Source: Shimia sp040370365 (lineage in GTDB: Bacteria > Pseudomonadota > Alphaproteobacteria > Rhodobacterales > Rhodobacteraceae). From it: a stretch of DNA of 64,000 bases. The stretch's first letter is position 1, and each line of letters begins with the position of its first letter. The stretch is taken from assembly GCF_040370365.1 (NCBI RefSeq), contig NZ_BAABWQ010000002.1, positions 496,001-560,000 on the forward strand, read 5' to 3'. Below the pieces are notes generated by a model that did no database searches, had not been told where the DNA came from, and saw only the letters and a list, made by a program, of their open reading frames with translations. Below are positions 27,301 through 35,630 of this stretch, in pieces. The translations under genes were made by a program, and so were the position numbers.

Positions 27301-27849
27301 GAAAAGACCGATCTGGAAGAAGCCATTCGCACGCTCAGAAATGGAATTGCCAGCCTGAACAAAGAAGGCCGCGAACGTCTGTTGACCGCTTTTGAACAGG
27401 TGAACAGCAACTTTGCGCTGTTGTTCACCCATCTGTTTGGAGGCGGTGAGGCCAATCTGGTGCTTGTGGAAAGCGATGATCCTTTGGAGGCAGGCCTTGA
27501 GATTATGTGTCAGCCGCCGGGCAAGAAGCTGTCCACGCTGTCGCTGCTGTCAGGGGGTGAGCAGACGTTGACAGCTATGGCACTGATCTTTGCCGTGTTT
27601 TTGGCCAACCCTGCCCCGATCTGTGTGTTGGACGAGGTGGACGCACCGCTGGATGATGCCAACGTCACGCGGTTTTGCGACCTTTTGGATGAAATGTGCC
27701 GCCGCACAAACACACGGTTTTTGATCATCACCCACCATGCGGTGACGATGGCCCGGATGGATCGCCTGTTTGGGGTGACAATGGTCGAACAGGGCGTGAG
27801 CCAGCTTGTGTCCGTGGATCTGAAGGCGGCGGAGACTCTCGTCGCTTAA
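24394..27849 (+). CDS. smc: Chromosome segregation ATPase SMC
   Basis: Condensin-like SMC of 1151 residues. Walker A is GPNGCGKSN (31-39). Two long coiled coils rich in Ala, Glu and Arg flank a hinge at about 520-640. The C-terminal signature LSGGEQ (near 1055) and Walker B VLDEVDAPLDD (near 1080) complete the ATPase head. The family N-terminus MRFSKIRLTGFKSF begins at a TTG codon; no in-frame ATG or GTG fits. The upstream AAGGA is far from the TTG, so initiation may be weak. Partner genes scpA and scpB are not in the window. Confidence 0.96.
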   Translation: MRFSKIRLTGFKSFVDPTDLIIADGLTGVVGPNGCGKSNLLEALRWVMGENRPKAMRGGGMEDVIFAGASTRPARNFAEVSLQLDNSERLAPAGFNDDDALEIVRRITRDVGSAYKVNSKDVRARDVQMLFADASTGAHSPALVRQGQIAELINAKPKARRRILEEAAGISGLYQRRHEAELKLKGAETNLARVDDVIEQLASQLSQLSRQARQAARYRAIGDELRQAEGMLLYRRWREADDARAATESELRDRTTLASQAEVAARAAAKERMARDEVLPGKREEEAIAAAVLQRLQVQRDSLNDQEAHALQIIETLKNRILQLARDMEREAGLNRDAGDTVERLEWEQRELIKAGEGHAEKLEAASDDSREAASVLQEHEAGLSQMTEDVARLAARHQSAQRLLDDSHKTQAKSEAEADKARAAVAASQGALNRAAEDLEAAREAEEEALEAAQDAEERLAEVEEDRAETQTREADARAERSEAEGELNALRAETTALAKLVERDTAEGGQILDRLQVQQGFEKALGAAMADDLRAPEVDEDGPSGWYVLAQYDAVQPLPDGVTSLVQHVSVPEVLERRMSQIGLVASEDALGLQPLLKPGQRLVSMEGDLWRWDGYRAWAEDAPSAAALRLQQLNRLEELKQAMARATARADGAVDAHETLQARLRELSNVDQAAREARRAADRAVADANRALSRAEADRNLAEGRLESLGLAVTRHEEEAMAARQQLIEAERALSDLGDLDAARQQVEDIKMTVEGARIMMMTRRSAHDEVRREGEARLKRSQEVTKEISGWRHRLDTAEKRMNELAERKEASEEELIEAGAAPEEIAEKREELTDAIEAAEERRRTAADALAEAESALREAEHTERDCERLASEAREARARSEARADAARETVAYAAERIREEQEVAPAELLERLEVDPDKMPDATAVEADVNRLKRQRDSLGAVNLRAEEDIKEVQEEHDALVSEKTDLEEAIRTLRNGIASLNKEGRERLLTAFEQVNSNFALLFTHLFGGGEANLVLVESDDPLEAGLEIMCQPPGKKLSTLSLLSGGEQTLTAMALIFAVFLANPAPICVLDEVDAPLDDANVTRFCDLLDEMCRRTNTRFLIITHHAVTMARMDRLFGVTMVEQGVSQLVSVDLKAAETLVA

Positions 27850-27984
27850 ACGAGGTCAAAGGCCATCCTCTCTGTCTCATACTCGGTGTCTCTTCTACAG
27901 CTGCGTTGGAAAGCGAGCGAGCATCACCGCATTGTGACGCGCAGGGGGGCCGACCTCTGCCTAGGGTGGGTCAGGAGGTACGCA

Positions 27985-28353
27985 ATGCGGACAATGATGA
28001 TTTTGGGACTGGCCTGTCTGGCCTCCGGCGCAGCCGCGCAGGACTGGAAAACACAAAACGGAGATATGCCGTTTGAGGCGTCTGCGTTGTCTGAGCGGTT
28101 GTCTGGCCAGACCTTGGTGTTTTTTGACGACGGACGCTCGGTGTTTGAAAGCAATGGACAGTATCAGTACACCTACGGCGGCGGCGGCACATGGTACGGC
28201 CATTGGCAGGTGGCGGAGGACAGCGTGGTGTGTGTGACCTTTGTCACCGGGGTAGAGCGCTGCGACCGCATCGTGGAAAATGGTGGGCGTCTGGTGATGC
28301 AAACGGTCGATGGCATGCGCTTCCCGGTGCGCGAAATCGAGGCTCACTCGTAA
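27985..28353 (+). CDS. Small secreted protein of unknown function
   Basis: A 122-residue protein with a clear signal peptide (hydrophobic core MMILGLACLA, cleavage probably after GAAA). The mature part contains repeated Gly/Tyr residues (YQYTYGGGGTWYGHW) and two cysteines (VVCVTF and ERCDR) that could form a disulfide. A perfect AGGAGG stands before the ATG at 27985. The family is not recognised. Its 3' end overlaps the convergent gene by 10 bp. Confidence 0.75.
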   Translation: MRTMMILGLACLASGAAAQDWKTQNGDMPFEASALSERLSGQTLVFFDDGRSVFESNGQYQYTYGGGGTWYGHWQVAEDSVVCVTFVTGVERCDRIVENGGRLVMQTVDGMRFPVREIEAHS

Positions 28354-28739
28354 GGCAAATCGTCCGCAGGCACGTCGATGTGATCCGGTGGCGGGGTCAC
28401 GTGCAGTTGCCGTGCCGCGATCGTGGCGTGGCCGGCAACATAGGCTTTCACAACACGGTGCATCCCGTCCATCACACGCCCCTCGGCGCACAGCAGAATC
28501 GGATAGGCAAGATCGGCGGCATGAACAAGTTTTATGTGATCGCCCACCGCGCGGCAGGTCGCAGGCTGCAGGCTTTCATCAAACCAGTAGCTTTCATCCA
28601 GTTCACGGATGTCGCTCACATCAACCGTGATCACGGGAAGGGCCTCGGCGCTTTTTAAGAGTTTGCGCACATCCCAAATGTGCATGCGCCCGCCCACTTG
28701 GCGAAAGTGGTACTGCGGGCGCAGGTCATCTAAACTCAC
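28344..28739 (-). CDS. ParB/sulfiredoxin-fold-like small protein
   Basis: A 131-residue soluble protein. The segment ILLCAEGRVMDGMHRVVKAYVAGHATIAARQL resembles the ParB/Srx nuclease-like core (the DGxHR-type motif with a preceding strand). Only this motif supports the call. Its start overlaps the stop of the upstream transglycosylase gene by 4 bp, so the two are co-translated. Its end overlaps the convergent secreted-protein gene. Confidence 0.6.
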   Translation of the reverse strand: MSLDDLRPQYHFRQVGGRMHIWDVRKLLKSAEALPVITVDVSDIRELDESYWFDESLQPATCRAVGDHIKLVHAADLAYPILLCAEGRVMDGMHRVVKAYVAGHATIAARQLHVTPPPDHIDVPADDLPYE

Positions 28740-29908
28740 AGCGCGTTGAGAAGCTTTGGTGTCGGCCAGGCATCTGCAGGCAGGCCCAGACGTTTCTGTT
28801 CAGCCTGAACCGCCCGGCGGGTGAGTTTGCCCAAGATCCCATCCACTTTGCCGACATCATGTCCACGCGCTTTGAGCTTGGTTTGAAGCTGCTTCATCTG
28901 CGCACCAGACAGTCCCGCGTCCGGCTTACCCGCATTGTAACGTGTCGCGCCTTCCAGTCGGTTGGCGAAGTAGGCTGCGGTGGTGACATAGACGAAACTT
29001 TTGTTCCACTCAAAGTAGACGCTATAGTTTGGATAGGCGAGAAATGCCGGACCTTTGCGCCCTTGCGGCAGCAGCAAAGAGGCTGGCAGATTGGCGATGG
29101 ATCCCTCACGTGGCTTTACGCCCATTTGCGCCCATTTGCGGGCGGGCAAGGTGGTGTCCAGTCCCGATTTGGACCAATCAAGGTTGGCCGGCACCGTGAC
29201 TTCTTGCAGCCAAGGCTCGCCTGCACGCCAGCCAAGATGGTTGAGCATCTTGCCGCCAGACATCAGCGCGTCTTGAGCGGAGGTCTTGAGGCTGACTTTG
29301 CCATCACCATCACCATCCACGCCGTTTTCGATTATGTCGGCAGGCAACATTTGCACCATGCCGATTTCACCCGCCCAAGCCCCGGTGGTTTTGGTCGGGC
29401 TGAAATTGCCACGGTCATAAAGTTCGAGTGCCGCAAAGACTTGTGGACGGAACAGCTCTGGCCGTCGGCAATCATGCGCAAGCGTCACCAAAGAATTCAG
29501 GGTGTTAAAATCGCCCTGAAACGCGCCGTAGTCGGTCTCAAAGGCCCAGAAAGCCAAAAGCACGCCACGCGAAACCCCATATTGGCGCTCGATCTTGTCA
29601 AAGGTCGACGCATATTGCTGTGCCTTTTTGCGCCCTACATCGATGCGGTTCTGACTGATCAAGCGTTGCGAAAACTCCAAAAACGGCATTTGAAACACGC
29701 CTTGTGAGCGATCTGCCTTTATGGTCTTTGGGTCTTGGCGCACGTTCGCAAAAAATGCCTCGGTTGTGGATTTGTTGTAGCCTTTGGCAGCGGCTTCTTT
29801 CTTCAACCCACTTACGAAGCTGTTAAAAGACCCCCCGCATTGCGCAGCCGCGCTGGTGGCAGTGGCCGCTGAAAGAACAAGCGCGGCAAGCGTAGGCAAT
29901 AAACGCAT
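28736..29908 (-). CDS. Lytic murein transglycosylase, MltB family, with peptidoglycan-binding domain
   Basis: A 390-residue periplasmic enzyme that cleaves glycan strands. It has a signal peptide (residues 1-23), then the SLT_2/MltB catalytic domain with Glu124 in AFWAFETDYGAFQG. The C-terminal 60 residues form a peptidoglycan-binding repeat (MKQLQTKLKARGHDVGKVDG). The ATG at 29906-29908 has GAGGG upstream and directly begins the signal peptide; the longer frame was rejected. It is followed by the ParB-like gene. Confidence 0.92.
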   Translation of the reverse strand: MRLLPTLAALVLSAATATSAAAQCGGSFNSFVSGLKKEAAAKGYNKSTTEAFFANVRQDPKTIKADRSQGVFQMPFLEFSQRLISQNRIDVGRKKAQQYASTFDKIERQYGVSRGVLLAFWAFETDYGAFQGDFNTLNSLVTLAHDCRRPELFRPQVFAALELYDRGNFSPTKTTGAWAGEIGMVQMLPADIIENGVDGDGDGKVSLKTSAQDALMSGGKMLNHLGWRAGEPWLQEVTVPANLDWSKSGLDTTLPARKWAQMGVKPREGSIANLPASLLLPQGRKGPAFLAYPNYSVYFEWNKSFVYVTTAAYFANRLEGATRYNAGKPDAGLSGAQMKQLQTKLKARGHDVGKVDGILGKLTRRAVQAEQKRLGLPADAWPTPKLLNAL

Positions 29909-29973
29909 CGAAATACCCTCGTGGTCAAAATCTGCGCTCAGACATAGCCAGCGCAGACCCTCCCCGCAAGCGT

Positions 29974-30885
29974 CTAGAAGATCAGTGCAAACGCGATGCA
30001 CACCACCAGTAGGGCCCCCCAAGCCATCCACAGCGCGCGACAACAGGCATCCACGTCGCTGGCCGACAACTGTTTTTGGCCCTGAGCATGCACAAAAGGA
30101 AAATCCTGCATCGTCCCGTCATAGGCCCGTGGACCGGCCAGCGCGACATTGAGCGCCCGTGCCATGGCGGCCTCTGGCCAACCTGCATTCGGCGAACGAT
30201 GTAATTTGGCATCGCTGCGAACCGCACTCCAGTGACGGAGCCCATGATGGGTGAGCGCAATCAATGCTGCCGTGATCCGTGCCGGCACCCAATTCAAGAC
30301 ATCATCAAGCCGCGCGGCGGCCCAGCCGAACTCTCTGTGTCGGTCAGAACGATAGCCGATCATGCTGTCAGCGGTGTTCACCATTTTGTAAATCAAAAGT
30401 CCCGGAAGCCCCGCAATCAGAAACCAAAAGGCAGGTGCCACCACGCCATCACTGAGGTTTTCAGCGCCGGATTCAATGGCAGAGCGGGCCACAGCGCTTT
30501 GAGACATTTCCGCCGTGTCTCGACTGACAATCCGCGCCACCATGATCCGCCCTTCACCAACCGACAGACGCAACGCATTGCCCACGGCTTTCACGTGGTC
30601 CACCAACGAGCGTTGCGCCAACAAGACAGCAACGACCAGCAGCTGTGGCAGCCAGCCGAAGAGGCTGATCACTTTGCCAAGCATCCATGCGGCCAACACC
30701 AGCCCGACGATCACAATGATCCCTTTGGCTTTGCGATTGATGCCCTCGTTGTATTGCGTGTCAGCCCAATCTATTGCCCGCCCCATCAGCACAGCGGGGT
30801 GTGGCAATTTCTGCCAAAGCCAACGTGGCTCGCCGAGTGCGGCGTCCAACAAAAGCGCGCCGATCAAAATCCATGCAGTGCTCAT
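29974..30885 (-). CDS. cobD: Adenosylcobinamide-phosphate synthase (CobD/CbiB)
   Basis: A 303-residue inner-membrane protein that attaches (R)-1-amino-2-propanol (phosphate) to adenosylcobyric acid in B12 synthesis. Signatures are LLLDAALGEPRWLWQKLPHPAVLMGR near the N-terminus and ENLSDGVVAPAFWFLIAG in the middle; the C-terminus is hydrophobic. The name follows Pseudomonas denitrificans usage (cbiB in Salmonella). Its start overlaps cobC by 4 bp. Confidence 0.94.
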   Translation of the reverse strand: MSTAWILIGALLLDAALGEPRWLWQKLPHPAVLMGRAIDWADTQYNEGINRKAKGIIVIVGLVLAAWMLGKVISLFGWLPQLLVVAVLLAQRSLVDHVKAVGNALRLSVGEGRIMVARIVSRDTAEMSQSAVARSAIESGAENLSDGVVAPAFWFLIAGLPGLLIYKMVNTADSMIGYRSDRHREFGWAAARLDDVLNWVPARITAALIALTHHGLRHWSAVRSDAKLHRSPNAGWPEAAMARALNVALAGPRAYDGTMQDFPFVHAQGQKQLSASDVDACCRALWMAWGALLVVCIAFALIF

Positions 30886-31841
30886 AATGCGGCCTCCAGT
30901 TGCGCCCAGCGGTCTGGCGCGGGCAATCCCAATCTTAGGTAGGTTTTAGAATATGGAAAAATACGCGACCAGACATGGTTTTGCGCCAATCTTTGCTGCC
31001 ATTGTGCGGCGTCATCCACATGATAGAGTCGAAACAGATCGGTTCCCCCCGCAATTTCAGCTCCTTTGACACGCATCATGGCATCTAAGCGTGCAGCGTC
31101 GTCGGCAAGCCGTCGGCGTGTGCTATCGGCCCAAACGTGGTCTTGCAACGCGGCAGTACCGAGGCTCAGCGCGGGACCTGAGACCGCCCAAGGGCCTATG
31201 AAGTCTGCCAAACGCGCAATCATCTCCGGATCACCAATCGCAAACCCAAGTCGAGCTCCAGCCAATCCCCAGAACTTCCCAAAACTCTTGAGCACGATGC
31301 GACCTTGTTTTGTGGCCTCCGCTATCAAGCTGTGTGTTGGACAGATGTCACAAAAACTCTCGTCGATCACTGTGAGCGGCGCTGTTAGGTCCGCAGCCGA
31401 CCAAATTTGGCCAGTCGGATTGTTGGGATGTACCAGCACGCGCGCATCCGCGGCCTCACTTGTGAGGGTCCAGCCCTGCGCAACAAATGAGGCGGCATGT
31501 TCATTATATGTCGGCGTCGGGATCTCGACGCGTCCCGGGGCGACCAATGCGGGAATGCGCGCGATCAACGCAGATGCGCCGGGGGCGGCCAAAACAGCGG
31601 CGCCGTCTGGCACGTGCCAAAACGCGCGCGCCGCCGCGATCAATGCGGATTGCGCCCCTTTGTCAGGCAGTGCGGTCCAGGCATCTGGGGGCAAATCTAT
31701 GAGCGGGTACGGCACCGGATTTATCCCGGTCGACAAGTCCAACCAGTGAGCGCGTGTCCCACCCCAGGTGGCGATTGCCGCATCAAGGCCACCGCCGTGA
31801 TCGCGCGGCGCTTGGGGGGATATGCGTGTTTGCTGACTCAT
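30882..31841 (-). CDS. cobC: Threonine-phosphate decarboxylase (CobC)
   Basis: A PLP enzyme of 319 residues that makes the aminopropanol phosphate used by CobD. The N-terminal WLDLSTGINPVPYPL is diagnostic. HPNNPTGQIW and VIDESFCD are cofactor contacts, and the PLP lysine is in VLKSFGKFWGLAGARLGF. The equivalent Salmonella enzyme is called CobD. It precedes the membrane partner in a two-gene unit; no other cobalamin genes are nearby. Confidence 0.93.
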   Translation of the reverse strand: MSQQTRISPQAPRDHGGGLDAAIATWGGTRAHWLDLSTGINPVPYPLIDLPPDAWTALPDKGAQSALIAAARAFWHVPDGAAVLAAPGASALIARIPALVAPGRVEIPTPTYNEHAASFVAQGWTLTSEAADARVLVHPNNPTGQIWSAADLTAPLTVIDESFCDICPTHSLIAEATKQGRIVLKSFGKFWGLAGARLGFAIGDPEMIARLADFIGPWAVSGPALSLGTAALQDHVWADSTRRRLADDAARLDAMMRVKGAEIAGGTDLFRLYHVDDAAQWQQRLAQNHVWSRIFPYSKTYLRLGLPAPDRWAQLEAAL

Positions 31842-31933
31842 TGCGCCTTGCTCCCATCGTGCAAAGCGCGCCTAGCGCATCTTCTTGGCCCTGCGCAAGG
31901 TCTCTGACCTGCGCAGGTTAGAATTTGCCGAGA

Positions 31934-32923
31934 TCAGGCTGCGGCAAGCCGCTCACGTCCGTGAGGTGCAAGGTAGTCAATCACGGGATTTACCGGGACG
32001 ATCCGATGCGGATTGATGCCCTCATGGCTGCGGTGATAATGGCCGACGATATGGGCCATATTCACCGTCCCTGCCACACCAGCCACCTGATAGAGCTCAC
32101 GGGTGTAGGCCCAGAGGTTGGGGAAATCGACAATACGGTTGCGATTGCATTTGAAATGCAAATGATAAACCGGATCAAATCTGATGAGTGTGGTGAACAG
32201 CCGCCAATCCGCCTCCGTCAAGGTGTTGCCCATCAGATATCGATTTTGCGACAACCGCGCCTCTAGCCAATCAAGCGTTTCAAACAATGGATGTACTGCT
32301 GCATCGTAGGCTTGCTGTGAGGTGGCAAAACCACATTTATAGACACCGTTGTTAAAGGTATCGTAGATGCGCTGATTGACTTCTTCGATCGCGTCACGCT
32401 CCGCCTCAGGCCAAAAATCAAGCGTATTGCCAGTGATCCCATCAAAGGCGCTGTTGAACATGCGGATGATCTCAGAGCTTTCATTGTTCACAATGGTTTC
32501 GCTTTTCTTGTCCCACAAAATTGGAACCGTCACGCGGCCAGAATAGTCCGCGTCCGCTTTGGTGTAGAGGCTGTGCGCGAACGGCAGACCGTAGAGCGTA
32601 TCTCCGGTTGCACCGTCCGCATCCGTCTCAAAGGTCCACCCATCGCTCAGCATGTCCGGATGCACAGCAGACACTGTGATGTGCTCTTCCAGGCCTTTTA
32701 GCGCGCGAAATATCAGAGTTCGGTGGGCCCAAGGGCAGGCGTAGGACACATACAGATGATAGCGTCCGCTTTCGGCGGCAAACCCACCTGTTCCACTTGC
32801 GCCCGGGAGACCATCCGCGGTGATCCAATTGCGAAACTGAGACTGAGAGCGCACAAATTTGCCACCTGTCGATTTGGTGTCATACCATTGGTCGGTCCAC
32901 TTTCCGTCAACAAGTAAGCCCAT
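31934..32923 (-). CDS. Glutathionyl-hydroquinone reductase (Xi-class GST, YqjG/ECM4 type)
   Basis: A 329-residue GST-fold enzyme that reduces glutathionyl-hydroquinones. The catalytic Cys63 is in YVSYACPWAHRTLI, and the N-terminal WTDQWYDTKSTGGKFVR is characteristic of the class. Later, VPILWDKKSETIVNNESSEIIRM gives the glutathione-binding part. AAGGA precedes the ATG. It stands alone between cobC and a divergent hypothetical gene. Confidence 0.92.
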   Translation of the reverse strand: MGLLVDGKWTDQWYDTKSTGGKFVRSQSQFRNWITADGLPGASGTGGFAAESGRYHLYVSYACPWAHRTLIFRALKGLEEHITVSAVHPDMLSDGWTFETDADGATGDTLYGLPFAHSLYTKADADYSGRVTVPILWDKKSETIVNNESSEIIRMFNSAFDGITGNTLDFWPEAERDAIEEVNQRIYDTFNNGVYKCGFATSQQAYDAAVHPLFETLDWLEARLSQNRYLMGNTLTEADWRLFTTLIRFDPVYHLHFKCNRNRIVDFPNLWAYTRELYQVAGVAGTVNMAHIVGHYHRSHEGINPHRIVPVNPVIDYLAPHGRERLAAA

Positions 32924-33156
32924 AGTCTCATCCTTTCATGGCGCAGAAGTACTGCCTTGGGCAGAAACTTACCCATCAACTGGTGTTGCGAAAACGGCCA
33001 TATGCGCGCTGTCATTGCGCGTTGATGCACAGAACTCCAGCCGCTGTTTTAGCTGCTTTACCTGTGAATGCCTCACATCCAACGCCGCCTTTACCGAATC
33101 TTCGCTTGACCCGTGTCACCATGTTGGAAATCATCACACGGCTGACGGAGAATCCC

Positions 33157-33510
33157 ATGACCACATTTTTTTCTGCTGAGGTGCAGGCCGGTATCGATGC
33201 TGCACGCAAGAAAGCCCAAAAGCAACGTCACCGCTTGCGAGTCGAAGCGGATGGGCAAAGCGTGCGTGTTGTGCGGTTTTTAGACGATGGCTTCACACTC
33301 GACGCTGAAACCGCGCCGCAGTTGCGGGGATTGGTGGATCTCTATGACGGAAGCAAACATCTGTATCAGTGTCTGGTCATTGCTACCGACGCAGAAGATG
33401 GTGAAATGCACTACGAGTTTAAACGGTTCACCCCTGCCAGCGATCAACCACCTGTGGACTTTTTTCGAGGTGACGTGACCCCAGCCGGTCTGTTGGAGCG
33501 CCCCAGCTAA
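33157..33510 (+). CDS. Hypothetical cytoplasmic protein
   Basis: A 117-residue protein. The first third is basic and helical (AGIDAARKKAQKQRHRLRVEAD). The rest alternates acidic and hydrophobic residues in a likely beta fold (VRVVRFLDDGFTLDAE, EMHYEFKRFTP). There is no signal peptide or membrane segment. The ATG at 33157 has GGAG upstream; another in-frame ATG at 33121 is possible. The family is not recognised. Confidence 0.65.
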   Translation: MTTFFSAEVQAGIDAARKKAQKQRHRLRVEADGQSVRVVRFLDDGFTLDAETAPQLRGLVDLYDGSKHLYQCLVIATDAEDGEMHYEFKRFTPASDQPPVDFFRGDVTPAGLLERPS

Positions 33511-33849
33511 ACCAAGCGTCATCAACGCGCGCCCGATGTCCTGAGAGACAGCGCTCTCTTAAGCGTCCGTGTTCTCCAGCGTCCATGTTCTCCCGGAGTT
33601 GCGCTGTCCCGATTGGTTCCGCGCGCACTGCGCTGCGCGATCAAAGCGCCGGACTGCGGCCTAAAGGGCGGAACCGCAGACGCTCAGCATCTCTGCAAAC
33701 GAACCCGCGTCTCAGGGCTCATTTTCTAGGCGACAGGTGTCACAAACAAAGCGTGTCGGGCGCATTTTGTCGCTCTGTCGGGATCGCCAACTGGACAGTA
33801 TCGCCAAGCGGTGCCACACCTGCCCAAATAGGGCCAGAGGAAGCGGTAC
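33511..33849. other. Intergenic stretch without a supported gene
   Basis: This is 339 bp with several short inverted GC-rich segments (for example around 33655-33680). No frame has a plausible ribosome binding site plus a motif. A TGTCACA at 33738-33744 is not followed by CGTC at ECF41 spacing. Confidence 0.55.
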
Positions 33850-34320
33850 ATGACACAGAGTGCAGGAACATTGGAAGTTGTTGACGGGGACCCACGCGAC
33901 CCACAGGCCACGGCGCTGCTGCAGGCCAGTCACGCCTTGATGCAAACACTGTTCTCAAAGGAAGAAAACCACTTCCTCTCAATCGACGAACTTTGCACAC
34001 CCGCCATTCAGTTTTTTGTCGCTCGCGAAGGCGGGCAAACTCTCGGGTGTGTCGCGCTGGCAGACAAGGGAGGCTATGGTGAGATCAAATCCATGTTTGT
34101 CGCCCCAGAAGCACGAGGCAAAGGCGTTGCACACAAACTTATGCAGAAACTCGACGCCGCTGCACGCAACGCGGGCCTGACCTCCCTCAAACTGGAAACT
34201 GGCGATAAATTGTCAGAGGCACATGCACTCTACCGCGCGCATGGCTTTGCCGACTGTGGCCCCTTTGGCAGCTATGAAGCCAACAGCTCTTCGTTGTTTA
34301 TGTACAAAGATCTCACCTAG
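33850..34320 (+). CDS. GNAT-family N-acetyltransferase
   Basis: A 156-residue acetyltransferase. The acetyl-CoA-binding motif A is IKSMFVAPEARGKGVAHKLMQKL, and the C-terminal strand-helix LYRAHGFADCGPFG is the usual motif B region. GCVALADKGGYGEIKSMFV resembles small-molecule or peptide acetyltransferases. The substrate is unknown. AGAGGAAG lies ahead of the ATG. It converges on a lipoprotein gene 6 bp away. Confidence 0.88.
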   Translation: MTQSAGTLEVVDGDPRDPQATALLQASHALMQTLFSKEENHFLSIDELCTPAIQFFVAREGGQTLGCVALADKGGYGEIKSMFVAPEARGKGVAHKLMQKLDAAARNAGLTSLKLETGDKLSEAHALYRAHGFADCGPFGSYEANSSSLFMYKDLT

Positions 34321-34326
34321 TCCCTC

Positions 34327-34728
34327 TCAATCGCATTCCGCCTCTAAATAGCCGGTAACCGCACCTGCGGGCACAAACACATCAACCACTTCACATGAAG
34401 GTGTCCGCAGGGCCAAGGCGTGGGGCTGTTGCGCTTGATCACAATGCAGAATGCCCAGCACCTGTGCCGCATCACCCCGCAGTTCGATCACGTCACATCC
34501 CGTGACCGCCCGCAATGCTGTTTCTGCGTGTGGGGCAATGCTCATAAGATTTGGAGCAAATTGCGTGTTCAGACGTGTGGCTTCCGCTAGGCGCCCTTTG
34601 TGGCGCACTGCAAAAACTGTGCCCTCCACCTGAACGCGGGTTGCAGGGACGTCCTGAAAATAGGGCGACGGCGCTGCGCAGCCCAGCGCAAAAACGGGCA
34701 TAACACACAAAAAACATAACACTCGCAT
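34327..34728 (-). CDS. Putative lipoprotein
   Basis: A 133-residue protein whose N-terminus carries a lipobox FALGC (Cys17) after a short hydrophobic stretch. The mature part has a beta-rich character and three further cysteines (TGCDVIE, LHCDQA, PSCEVV) plus one near the C-terminus (EAECD), suggesting disulfides in the periplasm. The family is not recognised. Confidence 0.7.
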   Translation of the reverse strand: MRVLCFLCVMPVFALGCAAPSPYFQDVPATRVQVEGTVFAVRHKGRLAEATRLNTQFAPNLMSIAPHAETALRAVTGCDVIELRGDAAQVLGILHCDQAQQPHALALRTPSCEVVDVFVPAGAVTGYLEAECD

Positions 34729-34812
34729 ACGCTTAGGTATGCCCGATCTGAGTTAATGATCCGTTAATCCTTACTGCGACGCAGCCCGGCCCTTGCCCTC
34801 ATGCCAAGCACG

Positions 34813-34831
34813 TGGTCAAATTACCTGACCA
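34813..34831. promoter_or_regulatory. Candidate autoregulatory operator of the FadR-type gene
   Basis: TGGTCA (34813-34818) and TGACCA (34826-34831) form a perfect dyad with 7 bp between, 21 bp before the start codon. GntR/FadR-type regulators bind dyads built on TGGT/ACCA half-sites, so this is a plausible autoregulatory site. The 7-bp centre is longer than in the E. coli PdhR or FadR sites. Confidence 0.5.
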
Positions 34832-34851
34832 GTTAGAAGGGAACAACAAAC

Positions 34852-35619
34852 ATGCCGTTTCAAAAGGTTCAGCCGGAAAAGCTTTCAACCTCGGTGGTGC
34901 GGCAGATCGAACTTCTCATTTTGCGTGGAATTTTACGGCCCGGAGAAAGACTGCCAGCGGAACGCGAGTTAAGCGACCGCTTGGGCGTGTCACGACCCAG
35001 TCTGCGCGAAGCCATTGCAAGCTTGCAAGACAAAGGGCTTCTCACTTCGAAAGCCGGCGCAGGGATTTTTGTGGCAGATGTGCTGGGAAGCGCTTTTTCA
35101 GAATCGTTGGTGCAACTCTTTTCTGCGCATGACGAAGCGGTGTTTGACTACATTGCATTTCGCAGAGACATGGAGGGCTTGGCAGCGGAACGGGCGGCCA
35201 CTTTGGCCTCAGACACGGACTTGCAGGTCATTCAGGCGGTATTTGAAAAGATGGAAGCGGCGCATCCAAAGCGCAATCCAACTGATGAGGCACAGCTGGA
35301 TGCAGATTTTCATCTGGCGATTATTGAAGCGAGTCACAACGTGATCATGCTGCATATGATGCGATCTATGTATCAGCTCCTGCGCGAAGGCGTGTTTTAC
35401 AACCGCATGATCATGTTCAAACAGCGCACCACACGGGGCGAATTGCTCGAACAGCATCGCGCCATCAACAGTGCCTTACAAGCGCGCGATGCAGAGGCGG
35501 CGCGCATGGCTGTGGTTGCGCATTTGGACTACGTCGAAACTGCACTGACCAATTACAAGAAATCGACCCAGAACGAAGCGATTGCAAAACAGCGATATGA
35601 GCATGAGCTCAACCGCTGA
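34852..35619 (+). CDS. GntR/FadR-subfamily transcriptional regulator
   Basis: A 255-residue regulator. The winged helix is at residues 10-75 (RPGERLPAERELSDRLGVSRPSLREAI, DKGLLTSKAGAGIFV). An FCD ligand-binding domain follows, with conserved metal-site histidines (DADFHLAIIEASHN, EQHRAINSALQARD). PdhR/LldR-like proteins of this kind usually control carboxylate catabolism. No metabolic partner gene is adjacent, so the target is unknown. Confidence 0.92.
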   Translation: MPFQKVQPEKLSTSVVRQIELLILRGILRPGERLPAERELSDRLGVSRPSLREAIASLQDKGLLTSKAGAGIFVADVLGSAFSESLVQLFSAHDEAVFDYIAFRRDMEGLAAERAATLASDTDLQVIQAVFEKMEAAHPKRNPTDEAQLDADFHLAIIEASHNVIMLHMMRSMYQLLREGVFYNRMIMFKQRTTRGELLEQHRAINSALQARDAEAARMAVVAHLDYVETALTNYKKSTQNEAIAKQRYEHELNR

Positions 35620-35630
35620 TGTGGGTCAGC

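Noticed and set aside
33738..33764. Second ECF41-like promoter (TGTCACA)
   Set aside because: At the same spacing the -10 reads CGCA instead of CGTC, and no ECF41 target gene follows.
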